Source: Pseudomonadota bacterium (GTDB lineage Bacteria > Pseudomonadota > Gammaproteobacteria > Burkholderiales > Burkholderiaceae_C). From it: 39,911 nucleotides of DNA. Made by a program: the position numbers and the translations under genes. The stretch lies in assembly GCA_030535425.1 (NCBI GenBank), contig JAUNHQ010000025.1, forward strand, positions 1-39,911, read 5' to 3'. The notes beneath the pieces were generated by a model. That model ran no database searches and was not told where the DNA came from. It worked only from the letters and a program-made list of their open reading frames with translations. This document shows positions 27,396 to 35,424 of the stretch, in pieces (the first letter of the stretch is position 1; each line of letters opens with the position of its first letter).

Positions 27396-28334
27396 TCAGT
27401 GGTTTCGGTTCACCAGCAGCTCGGCCAGCCAGGCCAGGCACGTGGTGTCGGTGTCGGTCAGGCCGCTGGCGGCCAGCGCGCGCCGTGCCTGGGCCAGCAA
27501 GTCGTCGGCCAGCGCCTGGGCGGCGGGCAGGCCCAGCAGCGATACGTAGGTGGGTTTGTCGGCGGCGGCGTCCTTGCCGGCGGTTTTGCCCAGGGCGGCA
27601 GAGTCGGCGGTGACGTCCAGCACGTCATCGACCACCTGAAAGGCCAGGCCGATGGCGCTGCCGTAGTCGTCCAGCGCGGCGCGCGTGGCCGCAGGCAGCG
27701 GCTGCGGCGCGCAGGCCGCGCCCATGCGCACGCTGGCTTGCAGCAAGGCGCCGGTTTTGGCGCTGTGCATGGCGCGCAGTTGCGGCTCGGTCAGCGGCTG
27801 GCCCACGCTGGCCAGGTCAATGGCCTGACCGCCGGCCATGCCCTCGGCCCCGGCGGCGCGGGCCAGCAGGCGGCACAGCGTGGCCTGCATGGCGCCGGGC
27901 ACGGTGTCTTCGCCCTGGCTGTCGTCGGGGGTCAGCAGCTCAAAGGCCAGCGCTTGCAGCGCGTCGCCTGCCAGCAGGGCCTGGGCCTGGCCAAACTGCA
28001 CGTGCACGGTGGGTTTGCCTCGACGCAGCACGTCGTTGTCCATGCAGGGCATGTCGTCGTGCACCAGGGAATAGGCGTGGATCAGCTCGACCGCGCAGGC
28101 CGCGCGCAAAGCCGCCGCCGGGTTGCCCTGCACGGCCTGGCACGCGGCCAGCACCAGCAGCGGGCGCAGGCGCTTGCCGCCGTCCAGCACGGCGTAGCGC
28201 ATGGCCTGGCCCAGGCCAGCGGGCGCGTCGGCGGGCACCCAGCGATCCAGCGCCTGCTCGATGCGTGCCAGCTGCGCCTGGCGCCAGGCCGCAAAGTCAA
28301 AGCCAGCCAATGGGGTGTGGGCGGGGGGGTTCAT
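27396..28334 (-). CDS. ispA: Farnesyl diphosphate synthase (polyprenyl synthetase)
   Basis: Condenses DMAPP/GPP with IPP to farnesyl diphosphate. In the 312-residue protein GGKRLRP begins at residue 52 and the first Asp-rich motif DDMPCMD is at 93-99, with the two-residue insertion typical of bacterial type II FPP synthases. The residues before it (HAYSLVH) match the short-chain E. coli enzyme. The second Asp motif DDVLD lies at 236-240. The gene overlaps xseB by 4 bp upstream and is 2 bp from dxs downstream, giving the conserved xseB-ispA-dxs operon. Confidence 0.96.
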   Translation of the reverse strand: MNPPAHTPLAGFDFAAWRQAQLARIEQALDRWVPADAPAGLGQAMRYAVLDGGKRLRPLLVLAACQAVQGNPAAALRAACAVELIHAYSLVHDDMPCMDNDVLRRGKPTVHVQFGQAQALLAGDALQALAFELLTPDDSQGEDTVPGAMQATLCRLLARAAGAEGMAGGQAIDLASVGQPLTEPQLRAMHSAKTGALLQASVRMGAACAPQPLPAATRAALDDYGSAIGLAFQVVDDVLDVTADSAALGKTAGKDAAADKPTYVSLLGLPAAQALADDLLAQARRALAASGLTDTDTTCLAWLAELLVNRNH

Positions 28335-28570
28335 GCGTCAGACCAGGGTGAGGCGGCGCCACTGTCGTCCAGCACCTTGACCTGGTCTTGCACGGCTTGC
28401 AGGCGCTCGCGGCAATAGCCCAGCAGTTCGGTGCCGCGCTGGTACTGGCCCAGCAGCTCTTCCAGCGGCAGCTGGCCCGCCTCCAGCCTGGCGATCAGCT
28501 GCTCCAGCTCGGTCACGGCATCGCCATAGCTGGCAGGCAGGGCAGATCGAGCAGATGGCTTTCGGGTCAT
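28331..28570 (-). CDS. xseB: Exodeoxyribonuclease VII small subunit
   Basis: Small helical subunit of the ExoVII single-strand DNA exonuclease. The 79-residue length and the block YGDAVTELEQLIARLEAGQLPLE (residues about 15-37), followed by LLGQYQRGTELLGYCRERL, fit the family. The stop overlaps the ispA start (ATGA). The large-subunit gene xseA is not in the window. It is the first gene of the xseB-ispA-dxs operon and diverges from the Rieske oxygenase gene. Confidence 0.93.
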   Translation of the reverse strand: MTRKPSARSALPASYGDAVTELEQLIARLEAGQLPLEELLGQYQRGTELLGYCRERLQAVQDQVKVLDDSGAASPWSDA

Positions 28571-28668
28571 GGGGGCGTGGGCGAAGTGAATGGGTCATTT
28601 TATTCGGCGCAGCCTGGGTATCTGGCCCGCCGGGAAAGGGCCGTCTGATCCAGGCCATTGGGCTCGGC

Positions 28669-28674
28669 TAGAAT
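28669..28674 (+). promoter_or_regulatory. Candidate -10 box for the Rieske oxygenase gene
   Basis: TAGAAT lies about 110 bp upstream of the ATG in the 215-bp divergent gap. The corresponding -35 (TGATCC at 28646-28651, 17-bp spacing) is poor, so this is tentative. Confidence 0.3.
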
Positions 28675-28785
28675 GCCCGGTTCCCTTTGCGGCAACGCCA
28701 AGCGGTTTCCCGCGCCAAATATCTTCGGATGCCAAGCGCTTACTTCCTGCCCCTTCATAGGGGGAGTCTTCAAGATCGGAATCCC

Positions 28786-29922
28786 ATGTCTGATTTGAGT
28801 CTTCAGTTACAGCAGGCGGCAAGTCAACTTCCCGTCCAGTCTTATTTCGACCAGGCGCTGTTCGAGCGCGAGCAGAGGCTTATCTTCGAGTCCGGTCCGC
28901 GCTATGTGGGCCATGCGCTGTCGGTGCCCAACGCTGGCGATTATTTCGCCCTGCCGCAAGAAGGCGAAGGGCGCGTGTTGGTGCGCAACGCCCAGGGCCA
29001 GGTGCAGCTGCTGTCCAACGTGTGCCGCCACCGCCAGGCGGTGATGCTCAAAGGGCGCGGCTCGCTGCAAGGCCAGGGCAAGGGCCATGCGGGCGGCAAC
29101 ATCGTGTGCCCGCTGCACCGCTGGACCTACAGCGACAAGGGCCAGCTGCTGGGTGCGCCGCACTTCAGCCACGACCCCTGCCTGAACCTGAACCAGTACA
29201 GCCTGCGCGAATGGAATGGCCTGCTGTTTGAGGACAACGGCCGCGACATTGCCGCTGACCTGGCCGGCATGGCCGAGGCGCCCAACCTGTCGTTTGACGG
29301 CTACGCGCTCGATCACGTGGAGCTGCACGAGTGCAACTACAACTGGAAGACCTTTATCGAGGTCTATCTGGAGGACTACCACGTCGGCCCCTTCCACCCC
29401 GGCCTGGGCAACTTCGTCACCTGCGACGACCTGAAGTGGCAGTTCGGGCAGGAATATTCCGTGCAGACCGTGGGCGTGGCCCCGGCCTTCAAGCCCGGCT
29501 CGGACGTGTACAAGAAATGGCACGAGGTGCTGCTGAACTACCAGGGCGGCGAGCGCCCGCAGCGCGGCGCCATTTGGCTGACCTACTACCCGCACATCAT
29601 GGTGGAGTGGTATCCGCACGTGCTCACCGTGAGCACGCTGCACCCCATCAGCGTGGACAAGACGCTGAACATGGTGGCCTTTTACTACCCCGAGGAAATC
29701 GTCGCCTTCGAGCGCGAATTCGTCGAAGCACAGCGCGCCGCCTACATGGAAACCTGCATTGAGGACGACGAGATTGCCGAGCGCATGGACGCGGGCCGCA
29801 AGGCCCTGATGCTGCGCGGCGACAACGAAGTCGGCCCCTACCAAAGCCCCATGGAAGACGGCATGCAGCACTTTCACGAGTGGTACCGGCGCAAGCTGGG
29901 GGCCGCCCCCATGAGTGCTTGA
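28786..29922 (+). CDS. Rieske non-heme iron oxygenase, alpha-subunit type
   Basis: Predicted ring-hydroxylating or demethylating oxygenase; the substrate is unknown. In the 378-residue protein the Rieske 2Fe-2S ligands are Cys80 and His82 (NVCRHRQ) and Cys108 and His111 (CPLHRWTY). Twenty-five residues separate the two pairs, longer than the usual about 15-17, because of a Gly/Lys/Gln-rich loop. The catalytic iron site is in FIEVYLEDYHVGPFHPGL: bridging Asp197, His199 and His204, with a later acidic ligand expected near CIEDDEIAERMDAG. No beta subunit, ferredoxin or reductase gene is adjacent. It diverges from the isoprenoid operon and ends at a clear terminator, so it is monocistronic. Confidence 0.88.
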   Translation: MSDLSLQLQQAASQLPVQSYFDQALFEREQRLIFESGPRYVGHALSVPNAGDYFALPQEGEGRVLVRNAQGQVQLLSNVCRHRQAVMLKGRGSLQGQGKGHAGGNIVCPLHRWTYSDKGQLLGAPHFSHDPCLNLNQYSLREWNGLLFEDNGRDIAADLAGMAEAPNLSFDGYALDHVELHECNYNWKTFIEVYLEDYHVGPFHPGLGNFVTCDDLKWQFGQEYSVQTVGVAPAFKPGSDVYKKWHEVLLNYQGGERPQRGAIWLTYYPHIMVEWYPHVLTVSTLHPISVDKTLNMVAFYYPEEIVAFEREFVEAQRAAYMETCIEDDEIAERMDAGRKALMLRGDNEVGPYQSPMEDGMQHFHEWYRRKLGAAPMSA

Positions 29923-29943
29923 GCACCTGCCTTGAAAAAACCC

Positions 29944-29978
29944 AAGGGCTGCGCACTGCCGCAGCCCTTTGTCTTTTG
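29944..29978 (+). terminator. Terminator after the Rieske oxygenase gene
   Basis: AAGGGCTGCG (29944-29953) pairs perfectly with CGCAGCCCTT (29960-29969) around a 6-base loop, followed by TGTCTTTTG. An A-run precedes it, so it could also work on the minus strand. It lies 21 bp past the stop. Confidence 0.8.
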
Positions 29979-30045
29979 TGCCTTTGTCTTTGTACTGTGT
30001 TCAGCCGCCTTTGGCGCAGCCCATCCAAGAAATAATCGCGCCCTT

Positions 30046-30933
30046 ATGCAAGCCACCTGGATGATCGCCGCCTCGCTCTTTTTTGCCCTGATGAGCGTGT
30101 GCATCAAATACGCCTCGCCCTACTTCAGCCCGCTGGAGATCGTGTGCTATCGCGGCGCCATCGGCATGGTGTTCATGTGGGTGCTGGCGCGTTCGCGCCG
30201 CGTGCCGCTGCGCACCACGGTGCCCATGATGCACGTGTGGCGCAACGTGGTGGGCGTGGCCGCCCTCACCGCCTGGTTCTATGCCATTGCCCACTTGCCC
30301 CTGGCCACGGCCATGACGCTCAACTACATGAGCGGCGTGTGGGTGGCCGCCTTTTTGGTCGGCGGCACGCTGCTCATGGGGCGCCTGGCCGACATCCGCC
30401 GCCAGGGGCCGCTGGTGCTGGCCGTGATGGCCGGCTTTGCCGGCGTGGTGATGATGCTGCGCCCCACGCTGGAGCAAAACCAGCTCTTTGCCGGCCTGAT
30501 CGGCCTGATGTCCGGCATGATGGCTGCGCTGGCCTACATCCAGGTCGCCGCGCTGGGCCGCGTGGGCGAACCCGAGGCACGCACCGTGTTTTACTTCTCG
30601 CTCGGCGCCACGCTGGCCGGCGGCGTGGGCATGCTGTTTTTCGACATGCACTCTCTCACCACCCGCCAGGCGCTGTGGCTCATCCCCATTGGCGTGCTGG
30701 CCGCCCTGGGCCAGCTGTGCATGACGCGCGCCTACACCCGTGGCGCCACCATCGTCGTGGCCAGCCTGCAATACACCGGCATCATCTTCGCCGCCCTGTT
30801 CGGCCTGCTGCTGTTTGGCGATCAGATCCCGCTGATCGGCTGGGCCGGCATGGCCACCATCATCGCCAGCGGCATCGCCGCCACCTTTTTGCGCGCCCGC
30901 GCCCTGCCCAACCCGCCCGCCGAGGAACACTGA
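30046..30933 (+). CDS. EamA-family (drug/metabolite) permease
   Basis: Inner-membrane transporter of 295 residues with ten predicted helices in two EamA repeats (MIAASLFFALMSVCIKYASPYFS at the N-terminus; LFAGLIGLMSGMMAALAYIQ opening the second half). The substrate is not readable. The frame is open 38 codons further upstream from a TTG, but that part crosses the terminator of the previous gene, so the ATG before QATWMIAAS is preferred. Its stop is 6 bp before the sulfurtransferase gene, so the two are co-transcribed. The link to sulfur chemistry is only contextual. Confidence 0.9.
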   Translation: MQATWMIAASLFFALMSVCIKYASPYFSPLEIVCYRGAIGMVFMWVLARSRRVPLRTTVPMMHVWRNVVGVAALTAWFYAIAHLPLATAMTLNYMSGVWVAAFLVGGTLLMGRLADIRRQGPLVLAVMAGFAGVVMMLRPTLEQNQLFAGLIGLMSGMMAALAYIQVAALGRVGEPEARTVFYFSLGATLAGGVGMLFFDMHSLTTRQALWLIPIGVLAALGQLCMTRAYTRGATIVVASLQYTGIIFAALFGLLLFGDQIPLIGWAGMATIIASGIAATFLRARALPNPPAEEH

Positions 30934-30939
30934 CCCATC

Positions 30940-31815
30940 ATGCCCAGCCCCTACACCCGCCTCATCACCCCCGCCCAGCTGCAAGCCCTGCAAGCCAGCG
31001 GCGCCCCGTTGCGCGTGTTCGATTGCAGCAGCGAGCTGGGCAACCCCGCCAAGGCCGATGAGCTGTTTCACAGCGCCCGCATCGCCGGCGCCGTGCAAGC
31101 CCACCTGGAGCGCCACCTGAGCGCCCACGACAGCACCCACGCCCTGAACGGCGGGCGCCACCCCCTGCCCCCGCGCGAGCACTTTGCCCGCACCCTGCAA
31201 GCCCTGGGCTTTGACAACGCCATGCAAGCCGTGGTGTACGACCGCAACGGCAACAGCTCCTGCGGCCGCCTGTGGTGGATGCTCAAATGGGCCGGCCACG
31301 ACGCCGTGGCCGTGCTCGACGGCGGCCTTGCCGCCTGGCAAGCCGCCGGTGGGGCCATGCACAGCGGCCCCGCCCCTGCCCCCGCGCCCGGCCGCTTTGG
31401 CCTGCAAGCGCCCTTGCGCACCCTGCGCCTGATCGACGACGTGCGGCAACACCTGCACAGCCCCGCCCAAACCCTGATCGACGCCCGCGCCGCCCCCCGC
31501 TACCGGGGCGAAACCGAGCCGCTCGACCCCGTGGCCGGGCACATCCCCGGCGCGCTCAACCGCCCCTTTGCCGACAACTTCATGCCCGACGGGCGCTTCA
31601 AACCCGCCGCGCAACTGCGGCGCGAATTCGACACCCTGCTGGCCGGGCGCGACCCAGGCAGCGTCGTCGCCTACTGCGGCAGCGGCGTCAGCGCCGTGCC
31701 CAACCTCATCGCCATGGAACTGGCCGGCTACCCGCCCCCCGCGCTGTACGCCGGCAGCTTCAGCGAATGGAGCCGCACCCCCGGCCTGCCCGTGGCCCGT
31801 GGCAGCCAGCAGTAA
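30940..31815 (+). CDS. sseA: Thiosulfate/3-mercaptopyruvate sulfurtransferase
   Basis: Two-domain rhodanese that transfers sulfane sulfur from mercaptopyruvate or thiosulfate to an acceptor. The 291-residue protein has an inactive N-terminal rhodanese domain (VVYDRNGNSSCGRLWWML, AVLDGGLAAWQAAGG) and an active C-terminal domain with RYRGETEPLDPVAGHIPGALN. Cys246 in VVAYCGSGVSA is the active site; the CGSGV loop is of mercaptopyruvate-sulfurtransferase type (CG[ST]GV) rather than classical rhodanese (CRKGVT). The C-terminus has YAGSFSEWSRTPGLPV. It starts 6 bp after the EamA gene. A dispersed repeat begins immediately after its TAA stop. Confidence 0.92.
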   Translation: MPSPYTRLITPAQLQALQASGAPLRVFDCSSELGNPAKADELFHSARIAGAVQAHLERHLSAHDSTHALNGGRHPLPPREHFARTLQALGFDNAMQAVVYDRNGNSSCGRLWWMLKWAGHDAVAVLDGGLAAWQAAGGAMHSGPAPAPAPGRFGLQAPLRTLRLIDDVRQHLHSPAQTLIDARAAPRYRGETEPLDPVAGHIPGALNRPFADNFMPDGRFKPAAQLRREFDTLLAGRDPGSVVAYCGSGVSAVPNLIAMELAGYPPPALYAGSFSEWSRTPGLPVARGSQQ

Positions 31816-31873
31816 CTATATTTTTTATAGCTTAAAACCCTTTAAATACGCGCGCAAATGGCCAATTTTCCAT
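31816..31873 (+). repeat. Dispersed intergenic repeat, copy G (abuts a stop codon)
   Basis: Begins on the base after the sseA TAA: CTATA-TTTTT-TATAG hairpin, CTTAAAACCC, TTTAAATAC, GCGCGCAAATGGCC, AATTTTCC. Sense behind sseA, and one of two inward-facing copies flanking the cupin gene. Confidence 0.8.
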
Positions 31874-31898
31874 AGAGCCAAAACCTGCCCCTTTCCCC

Positions 31899-32300
31899 TT
31901 ACCCGGCAGTCCAGCCCGTGCGCACAAACAGCGTGACCAGCGGCTCATCGCCCACCTGGCGGCTGCGATGCCCATGCACCTGCGGGTCAAACACGGCGCC
32001 AGGCGGCAGCGTGTCGTTGGAATAAAAGCATTCGCCTGGCCCAAACACGCGCGTGCTGCCGTCTTGCAGACCAATCTCCATGTGCCCGGCCAACACCACC
32101 AGCCATTGCGGCGTGCCCGTGCAATGAAAGCTGCTGGCAAAACCCACCGGGCTGCGCCGCAGCTGCCAGCCATCCGAAGGCATCAGCGCCGACAAACGCG
32201 CGGCGGGCGAGCCTTCGTCCAGCGCCACCGGCACATCGCGAAAACGCGCACGCCCATCGTCATCAGTGAACAGCACAGGAAGGGTTAGGCATGACGTCAT
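31899..32300 (-). CDS. Small cupin-domain protein
   Basis: Single-domain cupin of 133 residues, cytoplasmic (no signal peptide). A conserved-looking core runs FASSFHCTGTPQWLVVLAGHMEIGLQ, then FGPGECFYSNDTLPPGAVFD and VHGHRSRQVGD; His residues in the first and last blocks are possible metal ligands. The reaction is unknown. An alternative TTG start at 32327 would add nine residues (MPGRKPVAA); neither start has a good Shine-Dalgarno. The gene is boxed in by two oppositely oriented copies of the dispersed repeat (31816-31873 and 32334-32397), which is unusual. Upstream on the same strand is a P-loop gene. Confidence 0.78.
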   Translation of the reverse strand: MTSCLTLPVLFTDDDGRARFRDVPVALDEGSPAARLSALMPSDGWQLRRSPVGFASSFHCTGTPQWLVVLAGHMEIGLQDGSTRVFGPGECFYSNDTLPPGAVFDPQVHGHRSRQVGDEPLVTLFVRTGWTAG

Positions 32301-32333
32301 GGCAGCAACGGGCTTGCGGCCCGGCAAAGAAGG

Positions 32334-32397
32334 TTCATCAAAAAAGGCATTTGCGCTCTATTTACAAGCATTTGTAGCTATATAAAAAATAGCAAAT
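32334..32397 (-). repeat. Dispersed intergenic repeat, copy H (abuts a stop codon)
   Basis: Starts directly after the TGA of the P-loop gene: (AT)TTGCTAT, T-rich loop, ATATAGCTACAAATGC, TTGTAAATA, GAGCGCAAATGCC, TTTTTTGATGA. Sense behind that gene and facing copy G across the cupin gene. Confidence 0.8.
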
Positions 32398-32973
32398 TCA
32401 ATCCAACGCATCCAGCAGCGCCTCAAACGCGGGCGCACCCGCCGCGGTGTTGTCAAACATCAGCAGCTCGGGGTATTGAGCCGGCGCAGGCTTGAACAGG
32501 CGGGTGCGGTACTGGTCCCAATGCGCCAGCTTCCAGGCATCGTTGGGGTTGCCGCGCGCGGTGATGCGCCGGCGCGCCTCGTCCTCGGCCAAATGCACCC
32601 AGACGATGTGCACCCGCACCTCATCGCCCACGCGCAGCCAGGCGCGGTCGCTCAGCTGCCTGGCCTTGATCTCGCGCGACAGCGGGCCCACCACGATGCA
32701 GTTCACGCCCAGGGCCAGGTTCTCGCGCGCCGTGTCCAGCAGGCCCGCGTATTCGGGGTTGCGCAGGTGTTGCAGATAAGGCGGGCTGTCGCGGTCGTTC
32801 GGGTCACCCGTGAGCACCCCCATCACAGCCGAGCTGTAGTTGCCATACAGCGTGTCCTTGTCCAGCAGGCAAAAAGACTGGCCGGTGCGCTGGTGCAGCA
32901 GCGGCAGCGCGCGCTTGGCCAGGGTGGTCTTGCCAGTGCCGGCATGGCCGCAAAAGAAAATCAGACGGGGCAT
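32398..32973 (-). CDS. P-loop ATPase / kinase-like protein
   Basis: Small nucleotide-binding protein of 191 residues starting MPRLIFFCGHAGTGKTTLAKR, with the Walker A motif GHAGTGKTT at about 9-17. Later come FCLLDKDTLYGNY, an expected acidic/base region (VNCIVVGPLSREIK) and VHIVWVHLAEDEARRRITARG, which fits the lid region of small-molecule kinases and zeta-toxin-like ATPases. The substrate is unknown. The start codon is chosen because the frame upstream lacks family features and MPRLIFFCG begins the first beta strand. No antitoxin-like partner is adjacent, so I do not call it a toxin. Its TGA stop is fused to a dispersed repeat copy. Confidence 0.82.
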   Translation of the reverse strand: MPRLIFFCGHAGTGKTTLAKRALPLLHQRTGQSFCLLDKDTLYGNYSSAVMGVLTGDPNDRDSPPYLQHLRNPEYAGLLDTARENLALGVNCIVVGPLSREIKARQLSDRAWLRVGDEVRVHIVWVHLAEDEARRRITARGNPNDAWKLAHWDQYRTRLFKPAPAQYPELLMFDNTAAGAPAFEALLDALD

Positions 32974-33095
32974 GAGAAACAGCCAATGAAAGCCAAAGAA
33001 CAAGTCCCAAAGCGTATCAGCCTGCCACCCCCACTCCCTGCCAATGGCGGCTGCACGCCTGAATGAAACCCTGCCCAGGCCCGCCAGACACACCC

Positions 33096-33101
33096 TAGAA
33101 T
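33096..33101 (+). promoter_or_regulatory. Candidate -10 box very close to a start codon
   Basis: TAGAAT ends 7 bases before the ATG at 33109. If used, transcription would start at or next to the start codon, giving a leaderless mRNA for the DUF2782-like gene. No clear -35 is present. Confidence 0.3.
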
Positions 33102-33108
33102 CTGCCCC

Positions 33109-33444
33109 ATGCCCGGACCCAAGCCCCTTTATCCGCTACTGCTCACCTGTTTGCTGGCGGCCAGCCCTGCGCTACAGGCACAAACCCCCGCCGCGCCAGA
33201 AGCACAGCTGACACGCGATGCGCCCGTGCTCGACCGCCACACGCAGCGCGTGGAACACATCACGCACGAAGACGCCGGCTCCCGCGTAGACGAAGTGCGC
33301 TCCGGTGGCGAAACCCGGCACATCACGGTGCAGCCCAAAGCGCCCGTGCCTGCGTACGATGTGCTCCCCCCCAGCAGCACAGGCACAAGCCGCGAAACCG
33401 CCCCCGGCGGCACCGGCCCGCGGGTCTGGAAAATCCCGTTCTGA
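33109..33444 (+). CDS. DUF2782-like small secreted protein
   Basis: Exported protein of 111 residues. A signal peptide spans about residues 6-25 (LYPLLLTCLLAASPALQAQ). The mature part is hydrophilic, with the family-like block VEHITHEDAGSRVDEVRSGGETRHITVQPK, then PAYDVLPP and a C-terminus GPRVWKIPF. I associate this pattern with DUF2782 from memory; its function is not known. In Burkholderiales this gene usually sits with polA and thrB, but here a repeat element occupies the interval before thrB and no polA is present. No Shine-Dalgarno is visible. Confidence 0.75.
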   Translation: MPGPKPLYPLLLTCLLAASPALQAQTPAAPEAQLTRDAPVLDRHTQRVEHITHEDAGSRVDEVRSGGETRHITVQPKAPVPAYDVLPPSSTGTSRETAPGGTGPRVWKIPF

Positions 33445-33517
33445 CACGCCCGCCCCTTCCTTGAGCTTGTCCGGCACGGGCGCCAGGCAAGCCGCCTTTT
33501 TTCAGCAGCGCCGCCTG

Positions 33518-33580
33518 TTTGCTATATCTTATATAGCTGCAAACCATTACCAATAGCGCGCAAACACCGTTTTTCATCAT
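33518..33580 (+). repeat. Dispersed intergenic repeat, copy I
   Basis: Best hairpin of the family: GCTATAT-CTT-ATATAGC, a perfect 7-bp stem, then TGCAAACC, ATTACCAATA, GCGCGCAAACACC, GTTTTTCATCAT. Sense behind the DUF2782-like gene and ending about 20 bp before thrB. Confidence 0.85.
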
Positions 33581-33598
33581 CCATCCTCATAGCCCGAC

Positions 33599-34597
33599 AT
33601 GGCGGTCTACACCGAAGTTTCCGAAGACGATGCCCGCGCGCTGATGCACAGCCTGGGCCTGGGCGAGCTGACGGCCTTGCGCGGCATTGAAGGCGGGATT
33701 GAAAACACCAACTACTTCGCCACCACCGAGCGCGACGGCCAGCCGCATGAATGGGTGCTGACCCTGTTCGAGCGCCTGACGCACGCGCAACTGCCCTTTT
33801 ACCTGCACCTGATGAAGCACTTGGCCGCGCGCGGCGTGCCCGTGCCCGACCCGCAGGCCAAGGCCGAAGGCGCGCCCCTGGGCCCGGGCGAAGACGCGAT
33901 CTTGCACACCGTGTGCGGCAAGCCCGCCGCCGTGGTCAACCGCCTGCGCGGCAAAAGCGAGCTGGCCCCCGGCCCCGCCCACTGCGCCGCCGTGGGCCAC
34001 ATGCTGGCGCGCGCCCACCTGGCCGCGCACGACTACGAGCGCCAGCAGCCCAACCTGCGCGGCCTGCCCTGGTGGAACGAAACCGCGCCCGTGGTGCTGC
34101 CGCACCTGAACGAAGCCCAGGCCGCGCTGATGCGCGCCGAACTGGCCTACCAGAACCACGTGGCCGCCAGCAGCGCCTACGCCGCCTTGCCGCGCGGCGC
34201 GGTGCATGCCGATTTGTTCCGCGACAACGTGATGTTCGACGGCCCGGCCGATGCGCCGGTGCTGACGGGTTTTTTCGACTTCTACTTCGCAGGCACCGAC
34301 ACTTGGCTGTTCGATCTGGCCGTCACCCTGAACGACTGGGCGGTTGAGCTGCCCACGGGCCGCGCGGACGGCGCACGCACCCAGGCGCTGCTGGGCGCTT
34401 ACCAGGCCGTGCGCCCGCTCACCGCCGCCGAGCGCCAGCTGCTGCCGGCCATGGCCCGCGCCGGTGCGCTGCGCTTTTGGCTCTCGCGCCTGTGGGACTG
34501 GTATTTGCCACGCCAGGCCAGCATGCTCAAGCCGCACGACCCCACGCACTTCGAGCGCGTGCTGCGCCAGCGCATCGCCGCGCCCCTGCTGCCATGA
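33599..34597 (+). CDS. thrB: Homoserine kinase (ThrB, APH-fold type)
   Basis: Phosphorylates L-homoserine to O-phosphohomoserine, the branch step to threonine. The 332-residue protein belongs to the aminoglycoside-phosphotransferase-fold homoserine kinases of proteobacteria, not the GHMP type. The N-terminus [16 protein letters not shown] and [17 protein letters not shown] mark it. The catalytic loop is [15 protein letters not shown]. The metal-binding segment is [19 protein letters not shown]. The stop overlaps the next gene (ATGA), so thrB heads a translationally coupled three-gene operon. Confidence 0.94.
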   Translation: MAVYTEVSEDDARALMHSLGLGELTALRGIEGGIENTNYFATTERDGQPHEWVLTLFERLTHAQLPFYLHLMKHLAARGVPVPDPQAKAEGAPLGPGEDAILHTVCGKPAAVVNRLRGKSELAPGPAHCAAVGHMLARAHLAAHDYERQQPNLRGLPWWNETAPVVLPHLNEAQAALMRAELAYQNHVAASSAYAALPRGAVHADLFRDNVMFDGPADAPVLTGFFDFYFAGTDTWLFDLAVTLNDWAVELPTGRADGARTQALLGAYQAVRPLTAAERQLLPAMARAGALRFWLSRLWDWYLPRQASMLKPHDPTHFERVLRQRIAAPLLP

Positions 34598-35424
34598 AGC
34601 TCCACATCGTCCCCGCTCGCACAGGCGCGCAATGGGTGCGCGAAGGCATACGCCTGTTCTTCAAGCAGCCGCTGGCCTTTGCCTCCTTGCTGCTGTCCTT
34701 CATCCTGGCCACCAGCGTGCTGTCGCTGCTGCCCATGGTGGGCGATGCGCTGGCGCTGGCGCTGGTGCCCGCCGGCACCGTGGGCCTGATGGCCGCCGGG
34801 CGCGAAGCGGGCGCGGGCCGCTTTCCCATGCCCGCGCTGCTGATCGTGGCGCTGCGCCAGTCGCCCGCGCAAACGCGCGCCATGCTGCTGCTGGGCGCGC
34901 TGTATGCCGCCGCCGTGCTGGCCATCATGGCCCTGGGCACCTACCTGGGCGGCGACCAGATGATGAAGCTGATCGAGCAAAACAACGGCCGCCTGACCCC
35001 CGAGCTGATGGCCGACCCCGCCATGCAGCAGGCCGTGCGCGCCGCCATGCGGCAGATGCTGCTGGGCTCGCTGCTGTACCTGCCCGTGTCCGTGCTGTTC
35101 TGGCACGCCCCTGCACTGGTGCACTGGCACGGCGTGCCGCCCGCCAAGGCCCTGTTCTTCAGCGCCGTGGGCGTGCTGCGCAACACCGGCGCCTACCTCA
35201 TCTACGGCATGGGCTGGCTCACCGTCGCCATGCTCGGCTGGATGCTGCTGCTCATGCTGGCGGCCCTGCTGGGCAACACGCGCGTGGCCATCAACGGCGT
35301 CTTTCCCGTCAGCCTGACCGTGGCCACCATGCTCGCTGCCTCGCTGTGGGCCACCTTCCGCGACTGCTTTGACACCCGCAGCGCGCCACCCGCTTCCGAC
35401 CTGCACGACAGCCGCCCCGCATGA
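34594..35424 (+). CDS. BPSS1780 family membrane protein
   Basis: Inner-membrane protein of 276 residues, function unknown. The family N-terminus [18 protein letters not shown] is followed by about six hydrophobic segments ([58 protein letters not shown]; a long soluble stretch with [20 protein letters not shown]; then [16 protein letters not shown] and the three terminal segments). It overlaps thrB at its start and the PLP-enzyme gene at its stop, both by 4 bp, so its stoichiometry is probably tied to theirs. Confidence 0.88.
   Translation: MKLHIVPARTGAQWVREGIRLFFKQPLAFASLLLSFILATSVLSLLPMVGDALALALVPAGTVGLMAAGREAGAGRFPMPALLIVALRQSPAQTRAMLLLGALYAAAVLAIMALGTYLGGDQMMKLIEQNNGRLTPELMADPAMQQAVRAAMRQMLLGSLLYLPVSVLFWHAPALVHWHGVPPAKALFFSAVGVLRNTGAYLIYGMGWLTVAMLGWMLLLMLAALLGNTRVAINGVFPVSLTVATMLAASLWATFRDCFDTRSAPPASDLHDSRPA

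Noticed and set aside
30001-31614. Long minus-strand open frame opposite the EamA and sulfurtransferase genes
   Set aside because: Spans two real genes on the other strand and has low-complexity Gly/His-rich composition.
32398-32973. Toxin-antitoxin module
   Set aside because: The P-loop protein has no small partner gene next to it; the cupin is not an antitoxin type.
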